Shown in pieces: positions 1-8,556 of a stretch of DNA of 64,000 nt. Source of the DNA: Spirosoma radiotolerans (GTDB taxonomy: Bacteria > Bacteroidota > Bacteroidia > Cytophagales > Spirosomataceae); assembly GCF_000974425.1 (NCBI RefSeq), contig NZ_CP010429.1:5844501-5908500 (forward strand), given 5' to 3'. Below the pieces are notes generated by a model. The model was not told the DNA's origin. It ran no database searches and saw nothing but the letters and a program-made list of their open reading frames with translations. The position numbers and the translations under genes are program-made. Positions within the stretch are counted from its first letter, which is position 1, and each line of letters begins with the position of its first letter.

Positions 1-2
1 TA

Positions 3-791
3 CGCCAGTCGGCTCACCCGCTCAGCCGCCGGTTGACGGCTTATTTTAGTTCTGTGCATCCACTGCCGACCGAAGGCTTTACGGAACTGTCCGGACAGGG
101 TGTGCAGGCACTGGTGGATGACTGGATGGTAAAGTTGGGGCGACTGAATTTTGTTGGAGCTGATCCGTCAGCACAGAAAGCGACAGGTGTTGTGGTTCAT
201 CTTAGCATAGAAGGTCATTATCGGGGCTGCTTTCACTTTCCAGCCCAATACCGCCCCGGCATTGACACGATGCTGGCAGACTTGAGCAAGACACATGAAC
301 TTCACCTGCTTTCGGGTGATAACGATGCCGCAAAACCGCAACTGCTGCGCTGGTTCCGGAATGACCGAATGGTGTTTGAGTGTACCCCTCAACAGAAGCT
401 CGATGTGGTGCGACGGTTGCAGGCTGAAGGTCACCGTGTACTAATGGTTGGCGATGGCCTGAATGATGCCGGTGCGTTGAAACAGGCCGACGTGGGCATT
501 GCGGTAACAGGGGATACTATCCAGTTTACACCCGCCAGCGATGGTATTCTGGACGCGTCGGCGCTGCGTGAGCTACCCCGATTTCTGCGGTTCAGCCGGT
601 TCGGGATGCAACTGATCCGGTTTAGCTTTTGCGTATCACTACTCTATAATTTCGTCGGTCTGAGCTACGCTCTGACAGGCCATCTTTCTCCGATTGTAGC
701 GGCCATTCTGATGCCACTTAGTTCAACGACTATGGTTCTCATCGGGACGCTCGGTATGCGGTGGTGGGCTGCTAAAAAACTGAGTGCTTAA
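3..791 (+). CDS. ccoI: Copper-translocating P-type ATPase, C-terminal part (CcoI/FixI-like)
   Basis: Only the C-terminal part lies in the window. The frame is open from base 3, so the TTG at 33 is not the true start. The visible residues begin with a Ser-x-His-Pro-Leu motif, the conserved HP site of the nucleotide-binding domain of P1B ATPases. The hinge motif GDGLNDAGAL follows, and then two C-terminal membrane helices containing YN and MPLSS, positions where P1B pumps carry metal-site residues. P1B-type CcoI pumps supply copper for assembly of the CuB centre of cbb3 oxidase, and the ccoS-ccoNOQP-GH genes downstream support that role over general copper efflux (CopA). The phosphorylation DKTG motif would lie upstream of the window. 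Confidence 0.88.
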   Translation, partial: RQSAHPLSRRLTAYFSSVHPLPTEGFTELSGQGVQALVDDWMVKLGRLNFVGADPSAQKATGVVVHLSIEGHYRGCFHFPAQYRPGIDTMLADLSKTHELHLLSGDNDAAKPQLLRWFRNDRMVFECTPQQKLDVVRRLQAEGHRVLMVGDGLNDAGALKQADVGIAVTGDTIQFTPASDGILDASALRELPRFLRFSRFGMQLIRFSFCVSLLYNFVGLSYALTGHLSPIVAAILMPLSSTTMVLIGTLGMRWWAAKKLSA

Positions 792-848
792 CTCCGAACC
801 ATCAATTAGAAATCTTTGAGCCAAACCTGATTGGCTTCATACGTCGGC

Positions 849-862
849 CTGACGCTCATCAT
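849..862. promoter_or_regulatory. TGA-N6-TCA palindrome upstream of the desaturase
   Basis: The sequence CTGACGCTCATCAT has TGA-N6-TCA symmetry like CRP/FNR/FixK-type operators. It lies 54 bp before the chosen desaturase start. Alone it would be weak, since such a 6-base match is expected about once per 4 kb. Its value comes from related sites at 1711, 8940, 8962 and 11283. Confidence 0.35.
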
Positions 863-915
863 GGTATCGGCAACGGGCCTGACTCAATTTTGTGCTACTA
901 CTTTCTGCTTCTTCC

Positions 916-1668
916 ATGCTTATTATTCTTACGTTTTTCTTCTGTCACTGGTATCTCTCGATTTTCACCCAAACCTTTTTTCTGCATCGTTACGCGGCTC
1001 ACCAGATGTTTGTCATGAGCCCTCGCTGGGAAAAATTCTTTTACATCCTGACGTTCATTGGCCAAGGGTCGTCATTTCTGAGTCCCCGTGCTTACGGCAT
1101 CATGCACCGCCTGCACCACGCCTATGCCGACACGGAAGATGACCCGCACTCGCCTTCCTACGCCAAAGGATTGCTCGATATGATGTGGAAAACGCGGATA
1201 TTTTATAACGACATCCTCAACAATCGCGACCATATCGAACCAAAATTTAAAAAGGGCGTGCCAAACTGGGCGTTCATGGAATGGCTCGGCGACCGCTGGC
1301 CGGTACGTCTGGCGTGGGGAACAGCGTATACGCTCGTCTATATTTTTTATGCGCCCTCGGCCTGGTGGTTTGCGTTGTTGCCGGTTCACTACCTGATGGG
1401 GCCAATCCACGGAGCCATCATCAACTGGTACGCGCACCGTTACGGCTACGTAAATTTCCCCGTGAACGACACGGCCAGAAACCTGCTACCGGTTGATTTT
1501 CTGATGATGGGCGAGTCCTATCACAACAACCATCATAAGTTTGGGGGCCGGGCCAATTTTGGCGGCTTCCGCTGGCACGAATTCGATCCGACCTATCCCA
1601 TTATACGCCTGCTGAACCGCCTAAGGATCATCCGACTAAAGGTCAATAACGATTTAAAATACATGTAG
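916..1668 (+). CDS. Acyl-CoA/fatty acid desaturase (stearoyl desaturase family)
   Basis: This is a 250-residue membrane di-iron desaturase expected to introduce a double bond into a saturated acyl chain using O2 and reductant. Three histidine boxes are visible: HRYAAH near residue 24, HRLHH near residue 64 and HNNHH near residue 208, with hydrophobic segments between them. The ATG at 916 is preferred over a GTG at 892 because the protein then starts directly at the first membrane segment. At 250 residues it is short for the family but has all three boxes. It sits between ccoI and ccoS, an unusual position for a lipid gene. Either oxygen-dependent membrane remodelling is controlled together with the high-affinity oxidase, or the gene is a chance insertion. 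The substrate cannot be read from sequence. Confidence 0.85.
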   Translation: MLIILTFFFCHWYLSIFTQTFFLHRYAAHQMFVMSPRWEKFFYILTFIGQGSSFLSPRAYGIMHRLHHAYADTEDDPHSPSYAKGLLDMMWKTRIFYNDILNNRDHIEPKFKKGVPNWAFMEWLGDRWPVRLAWGTAYTLVYIFYAPSAWWFALLPVHYLMGPIHGAIINWYAHRYGYVNFPVNDTARNLLPVDFLMMGESYHNNHHKFGGRANFGGFRWHEFDPTYPIIRLLNRLRIIRLKVNNDLKYM

Positions 1669-1710
1669 TTGGGCGATGTTAGCCCTAGACCCGCTCATGT
1701 CATGGCCTGC

Positions 1711-1724
1711 CTGAATTCTATCAG
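1711..1724. promoter_or_regulatory. CTGA-N6-TCAG operator candidate before ccoS-ccoNOQP
   Basis: CTGAATTCTATCAG is a palindrome of form CTGA-N6-TCAG, 73 bp upstream of the ccoS start at 1797. The same arms occur at 8962 and 11283 around the REC-CRP regulator gene. A second, weaker TGA-N6-TCA match lies at 1733-1746. CRP/FNR-family proteins read TGA half sites, so this is a plausible activator site for the oxidase operon. Confidence 0.5.
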
Positions 1725-1796
1725 CCCGTTAACTGACATTCCTCATAAAACGCCGATTTGAATAGCCGCACCTTTGATTCATCAAATCGTCAGGCT

Positions 1797-1973
1797 ATGC
1801 ACATTATTTTCTTCATGATCGGCGTCAGCCTGTTGATGGCACTGGGTTTTCTGGGCGCCTTTTTCTGGGCCATGAAAACCGGCCAGCAGGACGATCTCTA
1901 CACACCGTCGATGCGTATGCTGCTGGACGACGAAACACCCGTAACCCCTGAAACCGAACCTACCGTACTTTAA
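1797..1973 (+). CDS. ccoS: cbb3 oxidase maturation protein CcoS
   Basis: This is a small single-span membrane protein of 58 residues. It begins MHIIFFMIG, continues as one long hydrophobic helix, and then has the family signature WAMKTGQQDD with an acidic C-terminal tail. CcoS is needed for cofactor insertion (heme b and copper) into CcoN, where known. The ATG at 1797 is chosen over an upstream TTG at 1758 because it gives the family's usual length and places the helix at the N-terminus. It is followed 17 bp later by ccoNO and is surely co-transcribed with it. Confidence 0.9.
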   Translation: MHIIFFMIGVSLLMALGFLGAFFWAMKTGQQDDLYTPSMRMLLDDETPVTPETEPTVL

Positions 1974-1990
1974 TCACCTCTTTGTTTGCC

Positions 1991-4195
1991 ATGAATGTCT
2001 CGTTTAAACCACCCGTAACCAGTATCTCGTCCGACCGCGAGGCCATCGGAAAGCGACCTCCAGGGGCCGGAGCGCCGGTGGAGTATTTCGCTTATGACAA
2101 CCGGACCGTCCGCAACTTCGCGGTGGCCACCATTATCTGGGGACTCGTTGGGATGCTTGTCGGCGTCCTGATTGCCAGTCAGTTGTTTGCGCCATCGGCC
2201 AACCTGGGCACCCAGTATACCACGTTCGGGCGCATTCGACCCCTACACACCAACGCCGTCATTTTCGCTTTTGTGGGTAACGCCATTTTTATGGGCGTAT
2301 ATTACTCGCTGCAGCGGCTCTGTAAAACACGGATGTTTTCTGATCTGCTCAGCAAAATTCACTTCTGGGGCTGGCAGGCCATCATCGTTGCGGCAGCCAT
2401 TACCCTGCCGCTGGGGATGACAACCTCCCACGAATACGCCGAACTCGAATGGCCCATCGACATTGCCATTACGCTGATCTGGGTGGTATTCGGCGTCAAT
2501 ATGTTCGGTACCATCATCAAACGCCGGGAGCGCCACCTGTACGTAGCCATCTGGTTTTACATCGCTACGTTCGTGACGGTGGCCGTGCTGCACATTGTCA
2601 ACTCGTTCGAGATGCCAGTGAGCCTGTTCAAAAGCTATTACCTCTATGCCGGCGTTCAGGACGCTCTGGTGCAGTGGTGGTACGGACACAATGCCGTGGC
2701 CTTTTTCCTAACGACACCGTTTCTGGGGCTCATGTATTACTTCTTGCCCAAGATGGCCAACCGCCCGGTGTACTCGTACAAACTATCGATTCTGCACTTC
2801 TGGGCCTTGATCTTCATCTACATCTGGGCAGGCCCTCACCATTTGCTGTACACCTCGCTACCCGACTGGGCACAGTCGCTGGGGGTTGTGTTCTCGATCA
2901 TGCTCATTGCGCCGTCGTGGGGTGGTATGATCAATGGGCTGCTAACCTTGCGCGGTGCCTGGGATAAGGTTCGGGAGGATGCCATTCTGAAATTTATGGT
3001 CGTGGGGCTAACGTCCTATGGCATGGCCACCTTCGAGGGGCCGATGCTCTCATTGAAGAACGTCAACGCCATTGCCCACTTCACCGACTGGATCGTAGCA
3101 CACGTGCACGTGGGTGCCCTGGGCTGGAACGGCTTCCTGGCCTTCGCCATTTTGTACTGGCTCATTCCGCGCATGTACCACACCCCCATTTACTCGAAGA
3201 AGTTGATGAATATCCACTTCTGGATCGGTACACTGGGTATTCTGTTCTATGCGGTGCCGATGTATATCTCGGGTTTCACGCAGGGAATGATGTGGAAAGA
3301 ATTTACGCCCGAAGGCGTTCTGAAATACCCCAGTTTCCTCGAAACGACGCTCCAGGTTTTACCGATGCACCAGATGCGGGCGCTGGGCGGTACGTTCTAC
3401 CTGCTCGGGGCTATTCTGATGGCATACAACCTCTTCAAGACGATGGCCGCCGGAACACTTGTTGCCAACGAAGCCGCCGAAGCGCCCGCGTTACCAAAGG
3501 CGTATACGCCCACGGGCTCGGATACTTACTGGCACCGCTGGTTTGAACGGAAGCCCTTCCCCCTGCTGGTTGGTTCGCTGGTGGTGATTCTAATTGGTTC
3601 TTTAGTCGAGCTGATTCCGACTTTTATGGTGCAGTCGAACGTGCCGACCATTGCTTCAGTCCAGCCCTATACGGCACTCGAAGTGCAGGGCCGCGACCTG
3701 TACATCCGGGAAGGCTGCGTCAACTGCCACAGCCAGATGGTCCGTCCCTTCCGCTCTGAAACCGAGCGTTATGGCGAGTACTCGAAGGCGGGCGAGTTCG
3801 TGTATGACCACCCGTTCCTGTGGGGCAGTAAGCGCACGGGTCCGGATCTGCACCGCGAAGGCGGCAAGTACCCCGACTCCTGGCATTATCACCACATGCG
3901 CGATCCGGCGTCCATGTCGCCCGGCTCGATTATGCCGCCGTATGCGTGGCTGCTGGAGCAGAAACTGGACATATCGACGACGTCGGATAAGCTGCGGGCA
4001 CTGAAGAAAGTAGGTGTTCCCTACGACGATCAAACCATCGACTATGCCAACGAGGCCCTCATGAAACAGGCTGACCTAGTCAGTGGCCGACTGGCGAAAG
4101 AAGGCATCAAGGTCAAATCAGACCGCGAAATCGTCGCGCTGATTGCCTATCTGCAACGACTCGGTACAGACATTAAGAAAATGGAATCAAACTAG
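1991..4195 (+). CDS. ccoNO: Fused cbb3 cytochrome c oxidase subunits I and II (CcoN-CcoO)
   Basis: This is a 734-residue fusion of the catalytic heme-copper subunit CcoN (about residues 1-490) and the mono-heme cytochrome c subunit CcoO (about 520-734). CcoN shows the histidines expected for heme b, CuB and heme b3: RPLHTNAV, WYGHNAVAFF, GPHHLLYT and VAHVHVGALGWNG. CcoO shows a membrane anchor and the heme site C576-V-N-C579-H580, with a later PGSIMPPY segment giving a likely Met ligand. The enzyme reduces O2 to water at low oxygen and pumps protons. Fusion of N and O is usual in Bacteroidota, while Proteobacteria have separate genes. The ATG at 1991 is preferred to the TTG at 1982. ccoQ starts 2 bp after the stop codon. 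Confidence 0.97.
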   Translation: MNVSFKPPVTSISSDREAIGKRPPGAGAPVEYFAYDNRTVRNFAVATIIWGLVGMLVGVLIASQLFAPSANLGTQYTTFGRIRPLHTNAVIFAFVGNAIFMGVYYSLQRLCKTRMFSDLLSKIHFWGWQAIIVAAAITLPLGMTTSHEYAELEWPIDIAITLIWVVFGVNMFGTIIKRRERHLYVAIWFYIATFVTVAVLHIVNSFEMPVSLFKSYYLYAGVQDALVQWWYGHNAVAFFLTTPFLGLMYYFLPKMANRPVYSYKLSILHFWALIFIYIWAGPHHLLYTSLPDWAQSLGVVFSIMLIAPSWGGMINGLLTLRGAWDKVREDAILKFMVVGLTSYGMATFEGPMLSLKNVNAIAHFTDWIVAHVHVGALGWNGFLAFAILYWLIPRMYHTPIYSKKLMNIHFWIGTLGILFYAVPMYISGFTQGMMWKEFTPEGVLKYPSFLETTLQVLPMHQMRALGGTFYLLGAILMAYNLFKTMAAGTLVANEAAEAPALPKAYTPTGSDTYWHRWFERKPFPLLVGSLVVILIGSLVELIPTFMVQSNVPTIASVQPYTALEVQGRDLYIREGCVNCHSQMVRPFRSETERYGEYSKAGEFVYDHPFLWGSKRTGPDLHREGGKYPDSWHYHHMRDPASMSPGSIMPPYAWLLEQKLDISTTSDKLRALKKVGVPYDDQTIDYANEALMKQADLVSGRLAKEGIKVKSDREIVALIAYLQRLGTDIKKMESN

Positions 4196-4197
4196 CC

Positions 4198-4383
4198 ATG
4201 TTTAAGCAATTCATATCCACTGTTCCGGGGGCGGACGTCTACATGATCGGCTCGTTCCTGACATTTTTCTTCTTTTTCATGCTGGTGGGTTTGTACCTGC
4301 TCATTGCGGATAAGGGGCATATCCAACGCATGGGCCGCCTGCCCCTGGACGAATCGACCGATGCCGGAGCGCCAGTACTTTAA
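4198..4383 (+). CDS. ccoQ: cbb3 oxidase small subunit CcoQ
   Basis: This 61-residue protein has one membrane helix containing a run of phenylalanines, followed by a short charged tail (ADKGHIQRMG). It lies between ccoNO and ccoP with gaps of 2 and 12 bp, exactly where ccoQ is expected. CcoQ stabilises the association of CcoP with the core in proteobacterial systems. Sequence conservation in this family is low, so the call rests on position, length and topology. Confidence 0.82.
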   Translation: MFKQFISTVPGADVYMIGSFLTFFFFFMLVGLYLLIADKGHIQRMGRLPLDESTDAGAPVL

Positions 4384-4395
4384 TTCCTTCCTGAT

Positions 4396-5226
4396 ATGAA
4401 CCTGTTTCTAACCAACCTATTCGATCCGGCCGCTGGCTCATCCATCTGGACCCTCCGTTCGGGCGAGGACCTGCTGTGGGTAGTTATCCTCTTTCTGATT
4501 GCTGCGGGAGTCGGCCTGATGCTCGTCGCAACCTTGTACTTAGCCTATATTTTACGGCAGGCACTTGGGCCGCAAGAAGTCGCCCGCCCCGTCGACACCC
4601 GCTCGTCCTGGCAGCGGTGGGCAGGCCTGCACACGCTCAGCAGCGAGAGTGATCTGGTGATGGAACACGCCTACGATGGGATTGCTGAACTGGACAACCC
4701 AACACCGCCCTGGTTTATGGGCCTGTTCTACGGTACCATCGGCTTTGGGGTTGTGTACCTATTAGTTTTTCACGTGATCGGTTCCGGCAACATCATGGAG
4801 CAGGAGTATACGCAGGAAGTAGCCGTTGCGGATAAGCAACGCGAAGCCTACCTGAAACTGGTGGCAGGAAAGGTCAACGAAAACAATGTGACCCGGCTCA
4901 CCAATGCAAAGGATATTGACGGCGGAAAGGCGCTTTTTGTTCAGTATTGCACCGCCTGCCACGGCCAGAATGCCGAAGGCAAAGTGGGACCAAACCTGAC
5001 CGACGAGTACTGGCTGCACGGCGGTTCGGTTAAGGCTGTTTATCATACCATCAATGAGGGCGTCCCTGAAAAGGGCATGATTTCCTGGAAGAAACAACTT
5101 AATCCGTTGCAAATTCAGCAGGTGGCCAGCTATGTTCTTTCGCTACAGGGATCGAAACCAGCGGGTGCCAAAGAGCCGCAGGGTGACAAAGTAACACCCG
5201 AAAGCCCTTCCGTAGCGGCTCGTTAA
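4396..5226 (+). CDS. ccoP: cbb3 oxidase cytochrome c subunit CcoP, single-heme form
   Basis: This 276-residue protein has two hydrophobic segments near the N-terminus (about residues 28-54 and 106-130) and one cytochrome c domain with C185-T-A-C188-H189 followed by GKVGPNLTDEYW. Proteobacterial CcoP has two c-type hemes. Here only one CxxCH is present and the N-terminal half carries an extra helix, the form known from Bacteroidota. It passes electrons from the quinol:cytochrome c branch to CcoO. The tail after residue 250 is rich in Lys, Pro and Glu and is probably disordered. It belongs to the ccoS-ccoNO-ccoQ-ccoP operon. Confidence 0.93.
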   Translation: MNLFLTNLFDPAAGSSIWTLRSGEDLLWVVILFLIAAGVGLMLVATLYLAYILRQALGPQEVARPVDTRSSWQRWAGLHTLSSESDLVMEHAYDGIAELDNPTPPWFMGLFYGTIGFGVVYLLVFHVIGSGNIMEQEYTQEVAVADKQREAYLKLVAGKVNENNVTRLTNAKDIDGGKALFVQYCTACHGQNAEGKVGPNLTDEYWLHGGSVKAVYHTINEGVPEKGMISWKKQLNPLQIQQVASYVLSLQGSKPAGAKEPQGDKVTPESPSVAAR

Positions 5227-5301
5227 GCCTGACGCTCAACGAAACGCAGACCTGGCAAAGCTCAGTGTCTTTTCGCGCACCTTCATGCAACGACCAATCC
5301 C

Positions 5302-6747
5302 ATGACGACGGAATTTAACGACTTCGAAACACCCGTTGATGCCTACAGGCAAAAGCATGCACCCAAGCCTGACATGACGGGCGGCAAGCGGCAGTGGCTT
5401 TATCCACGTGTGGTTAAGGGTCGTTACTACCGCTGGCGGACGCTGGTTGCCTGGGTATTACTGGCGCTGTTCTTTGGCGGCCCGTTCCTAAGTCGCGATG
5501 GGCAACCGCTGTTTCTGTTCAATGTACTGGAACGAAAATTCAACTTTTTCGGCGTTACGTTCTGGCCACAGGATTTCCACCTTGTGGCCATCGGAATGCT
5601 GGCGTTCATCGTCTTCATCTCGCTCTTTACGGTCGTTTATGGCCGGGTGTGGTGTGGGTGGGCCTGTCCTCAGACGGTTTTCATGGAAATGGTATTCCGG
5701 AAAATTGAAACGGCAATCGAAGGAGATGCTAATACCCGTAAACGACTCGATGCCGCTCCCTGGACAACGGAGAAACTCTTAAAGAAGGGCACTAAATACA
5801 CCGTCTTCTTTCTGATCTCGTTCGTTATCAGCAACACGTTTCTGGCGTATATCATCGGGAAAGATGAGCTGCTGCAAATCATCACCGACGACCCCATGAA
5901 CCACCTCGGCGGGTTGATGGCCATCCTGATCTTTACGGGCGTATTCTATGCAGTTTTTGCCTGGCTGCGCGAAATTGTCTGCACCACTATCTGCCCGTAT
6001 GGGCGTCTGCAGGGCGTCCTGCTCGACCGAAAATCGGTAGTGGTTGCCTACGATGACCGGCGTGGCGAACCACGTGGAAAGATGCAGAAGCCAACAGCCA
6101 TTAACCACACATGGCAACCCCTGTCTTTTGCGCCAAAAGGAGACTGCATCGACTGTAAACTTTGCGTACAGGTTTGCCCTACCGGCATCGATATTCGCAA
6201 GGGTATCCAAATGGAGTGCATCAGTTGTACCGCCTGCATCGATGCCTGCGACGAGGTAATGGACAAAATTGGTCGTCCGCAGGGACTTATCCGGCATGAT
6301 TCGCTGGAGGGTATTCAAACCCGTAAACCGTGGCGTTTTTCGGGACGAATGATGGCCTACAGTCTCGTACTACTCCTGATTATGGGCGTGTGGGGCTATT
6401 TACTAGCCGGGCGCACCGATCTGGAAACGACCATACTTCGGGCACCGGGGCAGTTGTTTCAGCGCGAATCGGGTGGACGGATTTCGAACCTTTATCTGGT
6501 CGAAGTAGTGAACAAAACGCATCACACCCGACCCGTAACCTTTCGGGTGACGTATCCCGGCGCTCAGTTGAAGATGGTGCAACCCCTCGTGCGGGTGCCC
6601 GCCGACGAACTGGCCAAGGGTATGTTATTCATCTTGCTGCCCGAAAAGGCTATCCATCAAAACAGCACTCATCTAGAGATCGAAGTCCTTTCCGAAGGTG
6701 TCGTACTCGATAACATTAAAACAACCTTTCTGGGACCAATTCAATGA
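5302..6747 (+). CDS. ccoG: Cytochrome oxidase accessory protein CcoG (4Fe-4S, FixG-like)
   Basis: This 481-residue membrane ferredoxin is typical of cbb3 clusters. It has several membrane helices, a WCGWACPQTVF motif, and two ferredoxin-type clusters (CIDCKLCVQVCP and CISCTACIDACD). After a last helix near residue 350 comes an Ig-like C-terminal domain. CcoG acts in copper reduction or delivery during oxidase assembly in known systems. The ATG at 5302 follows a 75-bp gap after ccoP. The gene ends inside an octamer-repeat hairpin, its TGA being part of the left arm (6743-6761). Confidence 0.95.
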   Translation: MTTEFNDFETPVDAYRQKHAPKPDMTGGKRQWLYPRVVKGRYYRWRTLVAWVLLALFFGGPFLSRDGQPLFLFNVLERKFNFFGVTFWPQDFHLVAIGMLAFIVFISLFTVVYGRVWCGWACPQTVFMEMVFRKIETAIEGDANTRKRLDAAPWTTEKLLKKGTKYTVFFLISFVISNTFLAYIIGKDELLQIITDDPMNHLGGLMAILIFTGVFYAVFAWLREIVCTTICPYGRLQGVLLDRKSVVVAYDDRRGEPRGKMQKPTAINHTWQPLSFAPKGDCIDCKLCVQVCPTGIDIRKGIQMECISCTACIDACDEVMDKIGRPQGLIRHDSLEGIQTRKPWRFSGRMMAYSLVLLLIMGVWGYLLAGRTDLETTILRAPGQLFQRESGGRISNLYLVEVVNKTHHTRPVTFRVTYPGAQLKMVQPLVRVPADELAKGMLFILLPEKAIHQNSTHLEIEVLSEGVVLDNIKTTFLGPIQ

Positions 6748-6840
6748 GTGAAAGAGCGAATAGCTGCCAGCTGCCGCCTGCCACAAGTCGTTCCTTCATT
6801 CGTTCTTTCGCTCATTCACACTTTCACTCTTTCACTCATT
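6743..6840. repeat. Octamer-word inverted repeat between ccoG and ccoH
   Basis: The left arm at 6743-6761 reads GAGTGAAA GAGCGAAT and overlaps the ccoG stop codon. The right side at 6797-6840 is a longer run of the complementary octamers (consensus GAGYGAAW on the minus strand, five units in register). The right side ends 5 bp before the ccoH ATG, so a folded transcript would hide the ccoH start region. The same words form hairpins at 38271 and 49846. Confidence 0.75.
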
Positions 6841-6844
6841 GCGT

Positions 6845-7288
6845 ATGAACTGGGGCAAAGCCATACCACTTGTTTTCATTCTGTTTGCTGGTTTCATAGG
6901 CACGATGGTGTTTCGGATGAGCAGCCAGCGCATCGATCTGGTACGCGAGGACTACTACCAGGACGAGCTTACCTATCAGCAACACATCGACCGAGTCAGT
7001 AACGCACACCATACCAGACAGGGCCACACGAACTCCTCTATCGCCATGATGTATCAATCCGATCAGCAGCAGGTCGTTTTTGTCCTGCCCGATACCTTTA
7101 AAAAAGGCAAGATTACGTTTTATCGCCCTGCCGACCGCCGTGCAGATTTTCAGGTTCCGATTGTGCCGACCCATTCGGTTCGGCAGGTGGTTCCAACCAA
7201 AACGCTCGCGAAAGGGTACTGGCGGGTACAATTTACCTGGTCGGACGGGCGGCAGGACTATTATACAGAAGAACAGCTATTTATATAA
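6845..7288 (+). CDS. ccoH: cbb3 oxidase assembly protein CcoH (FixH family)
   Basis: This 147-residue protein has an N-terminal membrane anchor (residues 4-22, containing AGFIGTMVFRM) and a soluble periplasmic domain with the family signature LVREDYYQDELTYQQHIDR. CcoH is needed for stable assembly of cbb3 oxidase. The ATG at 6845 is used because the TTG at 6839 lies inside the octamer repeat. The next gene starts 2 bp after the stop codon, indicating tight coupling with the TauE/SafE-like gene. Confidence 0.9.
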   Translation: MNWGKAIPLVFILFAGFIGTMVFRMSSQRIDLVREDYYQDELTYQQHIDRVSNAHHTRQGHTNSSIAMMYQSDQQQVVFVLPDTFKKGKITFYRPADRRADFQVPIVPTHSVRQVVPTKTLAKGYWRVQFTWSDGRQDYYTEEQLFI

Positions 7289-7290
7289 CG

Positions 7291-7986
7291 ATGTCACCCT
7301 GGCTGGTTACCGCGCTCCTGACGGGGCTGATCAGCAGCCTGCACTGCGTGGGCATGTGTGGACCTTTGGTCGCGGCTTTACCCGTTGGTCGCCTGCCTTA
7401 CCCGAAGCGCCGACTAGCCATTGGCCTATACCATGCCAGCCGCATAGCAACCTATAGCGCGCTGGGCACATTGGCAGGCACAATGGGTTTCGGTTTGCAT
7501 ATGCTGGGCTGGCAACGCCCCCTTGCCATTTTTTGCGGGATTGTGCTGCTGGTCGGTTCGGTCTGGCGAAGTGGTTGGGCCACGGGATTACGCTGGGCGT
7601 GGTTTAATCGTTGGGTAACGACTTCCTTTGGGCAGCACTTGCGCCAACCGGGCTGGGCAGGTTTCGCCGGATTGGGCGTTTTGAACGGCCTGTTGCCCTG
7701 CGGATTTACGTACGTAGCGCTGGCCGGAACGCTGACTACACAAACGCCATTGGCGGGGGCTACATACATGCTGCTTTTCGGGCTAGGTACACTCCCGGCC
7801 CTGCTGAGCGTTAATGCCCTGGCAGCTTGGTTAACCACAGTGGGTCGCAGGCGATTGAACCGGGTGTTATCCGTTGCTACGGTCGTTGTTGGTCTGCTGC
7901 TTATCGGACGGGGTCTCGTAACTTACCAATTTCCCAGTCAACCTTCAGTGAGCATTCCTGTCTGTCATGGTGTACTGACAAAATAA
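7291..7986 (+). CDS. TauE/SafE-like (DsbD_2) membrane protein of the cco cluster
   Basis: This 231-residue integral membrane protein has about six helices. The first contains the motif SSLHCVGMCGPLV, and a second CxxT-type motif is LLPCGFTYVAL. Proteins of this family are often annotated as sulfite exporters, but members next to cco genes carry Cys and Met residues in membrane helices and are thought to handle copper or redox equivalents for oxidase biogenesis. The role here is inferred from position as the last gene of the cco operon, 2 bp after ccoH. The GMCG motif is clear, the transported substrate is not. Confidence 0.78.
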   Translation: MSPWLVTALLTGLISSLHCVGMCGPLVAALPVGRLPYPKRRLAIGLYHASRIATYSALGTLAGTMGFGLHMLGWQRPLAIFCGIVLLVGSVWRSGWATGLRWAWFNRWVTTSFGQHLRQPGWAGFAGLGVLNGLLPCGFTYVALAGTLTTQTPLAGATYMLLFGLGTLPALLSVNALAAWLTTVGRRRLNRVLSVATVVVGLLLIGRGLVTYQFPSQPSVSIPVCHGVLTK

Positions 7987-7988
7987 AA

Positions 7989-8016
7989 AGCGTCAGGTTT
8001 GAGAGCCTAACGCTGA
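7989..8016 (+). terminator. Possible terminator after the cco operon
   Basis: A short hairpin, AGCGTCAGG with CCTAACGCT, has one mismatch in the stem and lies just after the stop codon of the last cco gene. No T-run follows. Position suggests termination, but structure is weak. Confidence 0.4.
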
Positions 8017-8137
8017 TGATTGGCTTAGTCTGTGACTGTGGCCAACACTTACCTGATGCCTACTTTTAGCAGACTTCACCCCCTCGAAGCAAGTTAGCTG
8101 AAACGCTGGGATGACGCTTGTTTCTGAGATGAATGCC

Positions 8138-8551
8138 TTAAAGCAGATTCAGCGTCATCATACCTGACAGAAACTGGATACAGTCGGCTTTGATCCGTTC
8201 AAATTCATCCGTCACCGTTGTGATATGGTGTTCCAACGCAACGGACAGACCAAAATGCAGATCATAACAGGCCCTGTTTTGTGTGGCAGTTCCGCAGTTT
8301 AGTCCCTCGCAGACGAAGTCACGATGCAGCCAGTTCAAACGCGTCCGTAAATTGTTCAGCTTGCGATAGTATTCCACAGCCGAGTGGCGCAGACTGCGGT
8401 AGTTATAACGGTTCAGGACGTCAAGCAGTAGCGTTTGGAGCTGGTCGATTTCTTCGGTTTGCCGACCAATGGCCTGTTGCTGATCCTGGTAGCCCGACCG
8501 ACAGGCAGGTAAGGTGAGTGCATCCGATTGCCAAAGAGATGTGTGATTCAT
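8138..8551 (-). CDS. Hypothetical protein, 137 residues, helical
   Basis: I do not recognise this protein. It has no signal peptide and looks mostly helical, with a coiled-coil-like first half (DQQQAIGRQTEEIDQLQTLLLDVLNRY). Two cysteines lie in a CEGLNC pair near residue 81, with another Cys in ACYDLHF. The paired Cys and His residues could bind a metal or form a disulfide. It follows the thioredoxin-like gene by 5 bp and shares its promoter region, which carries two TGA-N6-TCA palindromes, so it is probably co-regulated with the adjacent sensor system. Codon usage looks normal for the window. Confidence 0.65.
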   Translation of the reverse strand: MNHTSLWQSDALTLPACRSGYQDQQQAIGRQTEEIDQLQTLLLDVLNRYNYRSLRHSAVEYYRKLNNLRTRLNWLHRDFVCEGLNCGTATQNRACYDLHFGLSVALEHHITTVTDEFERIKADCIQFLSGMMTLNLL

Positions 8552-8556
8552 AGGGT

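Noticed and set aside
1733-1746. Second TGA-N6-TCA site before ccoS
   Set aside because: CTGACATTCCTCAT matches only the TGA/TCA core and not the outer bases. Kept as a note, not as a separate site.
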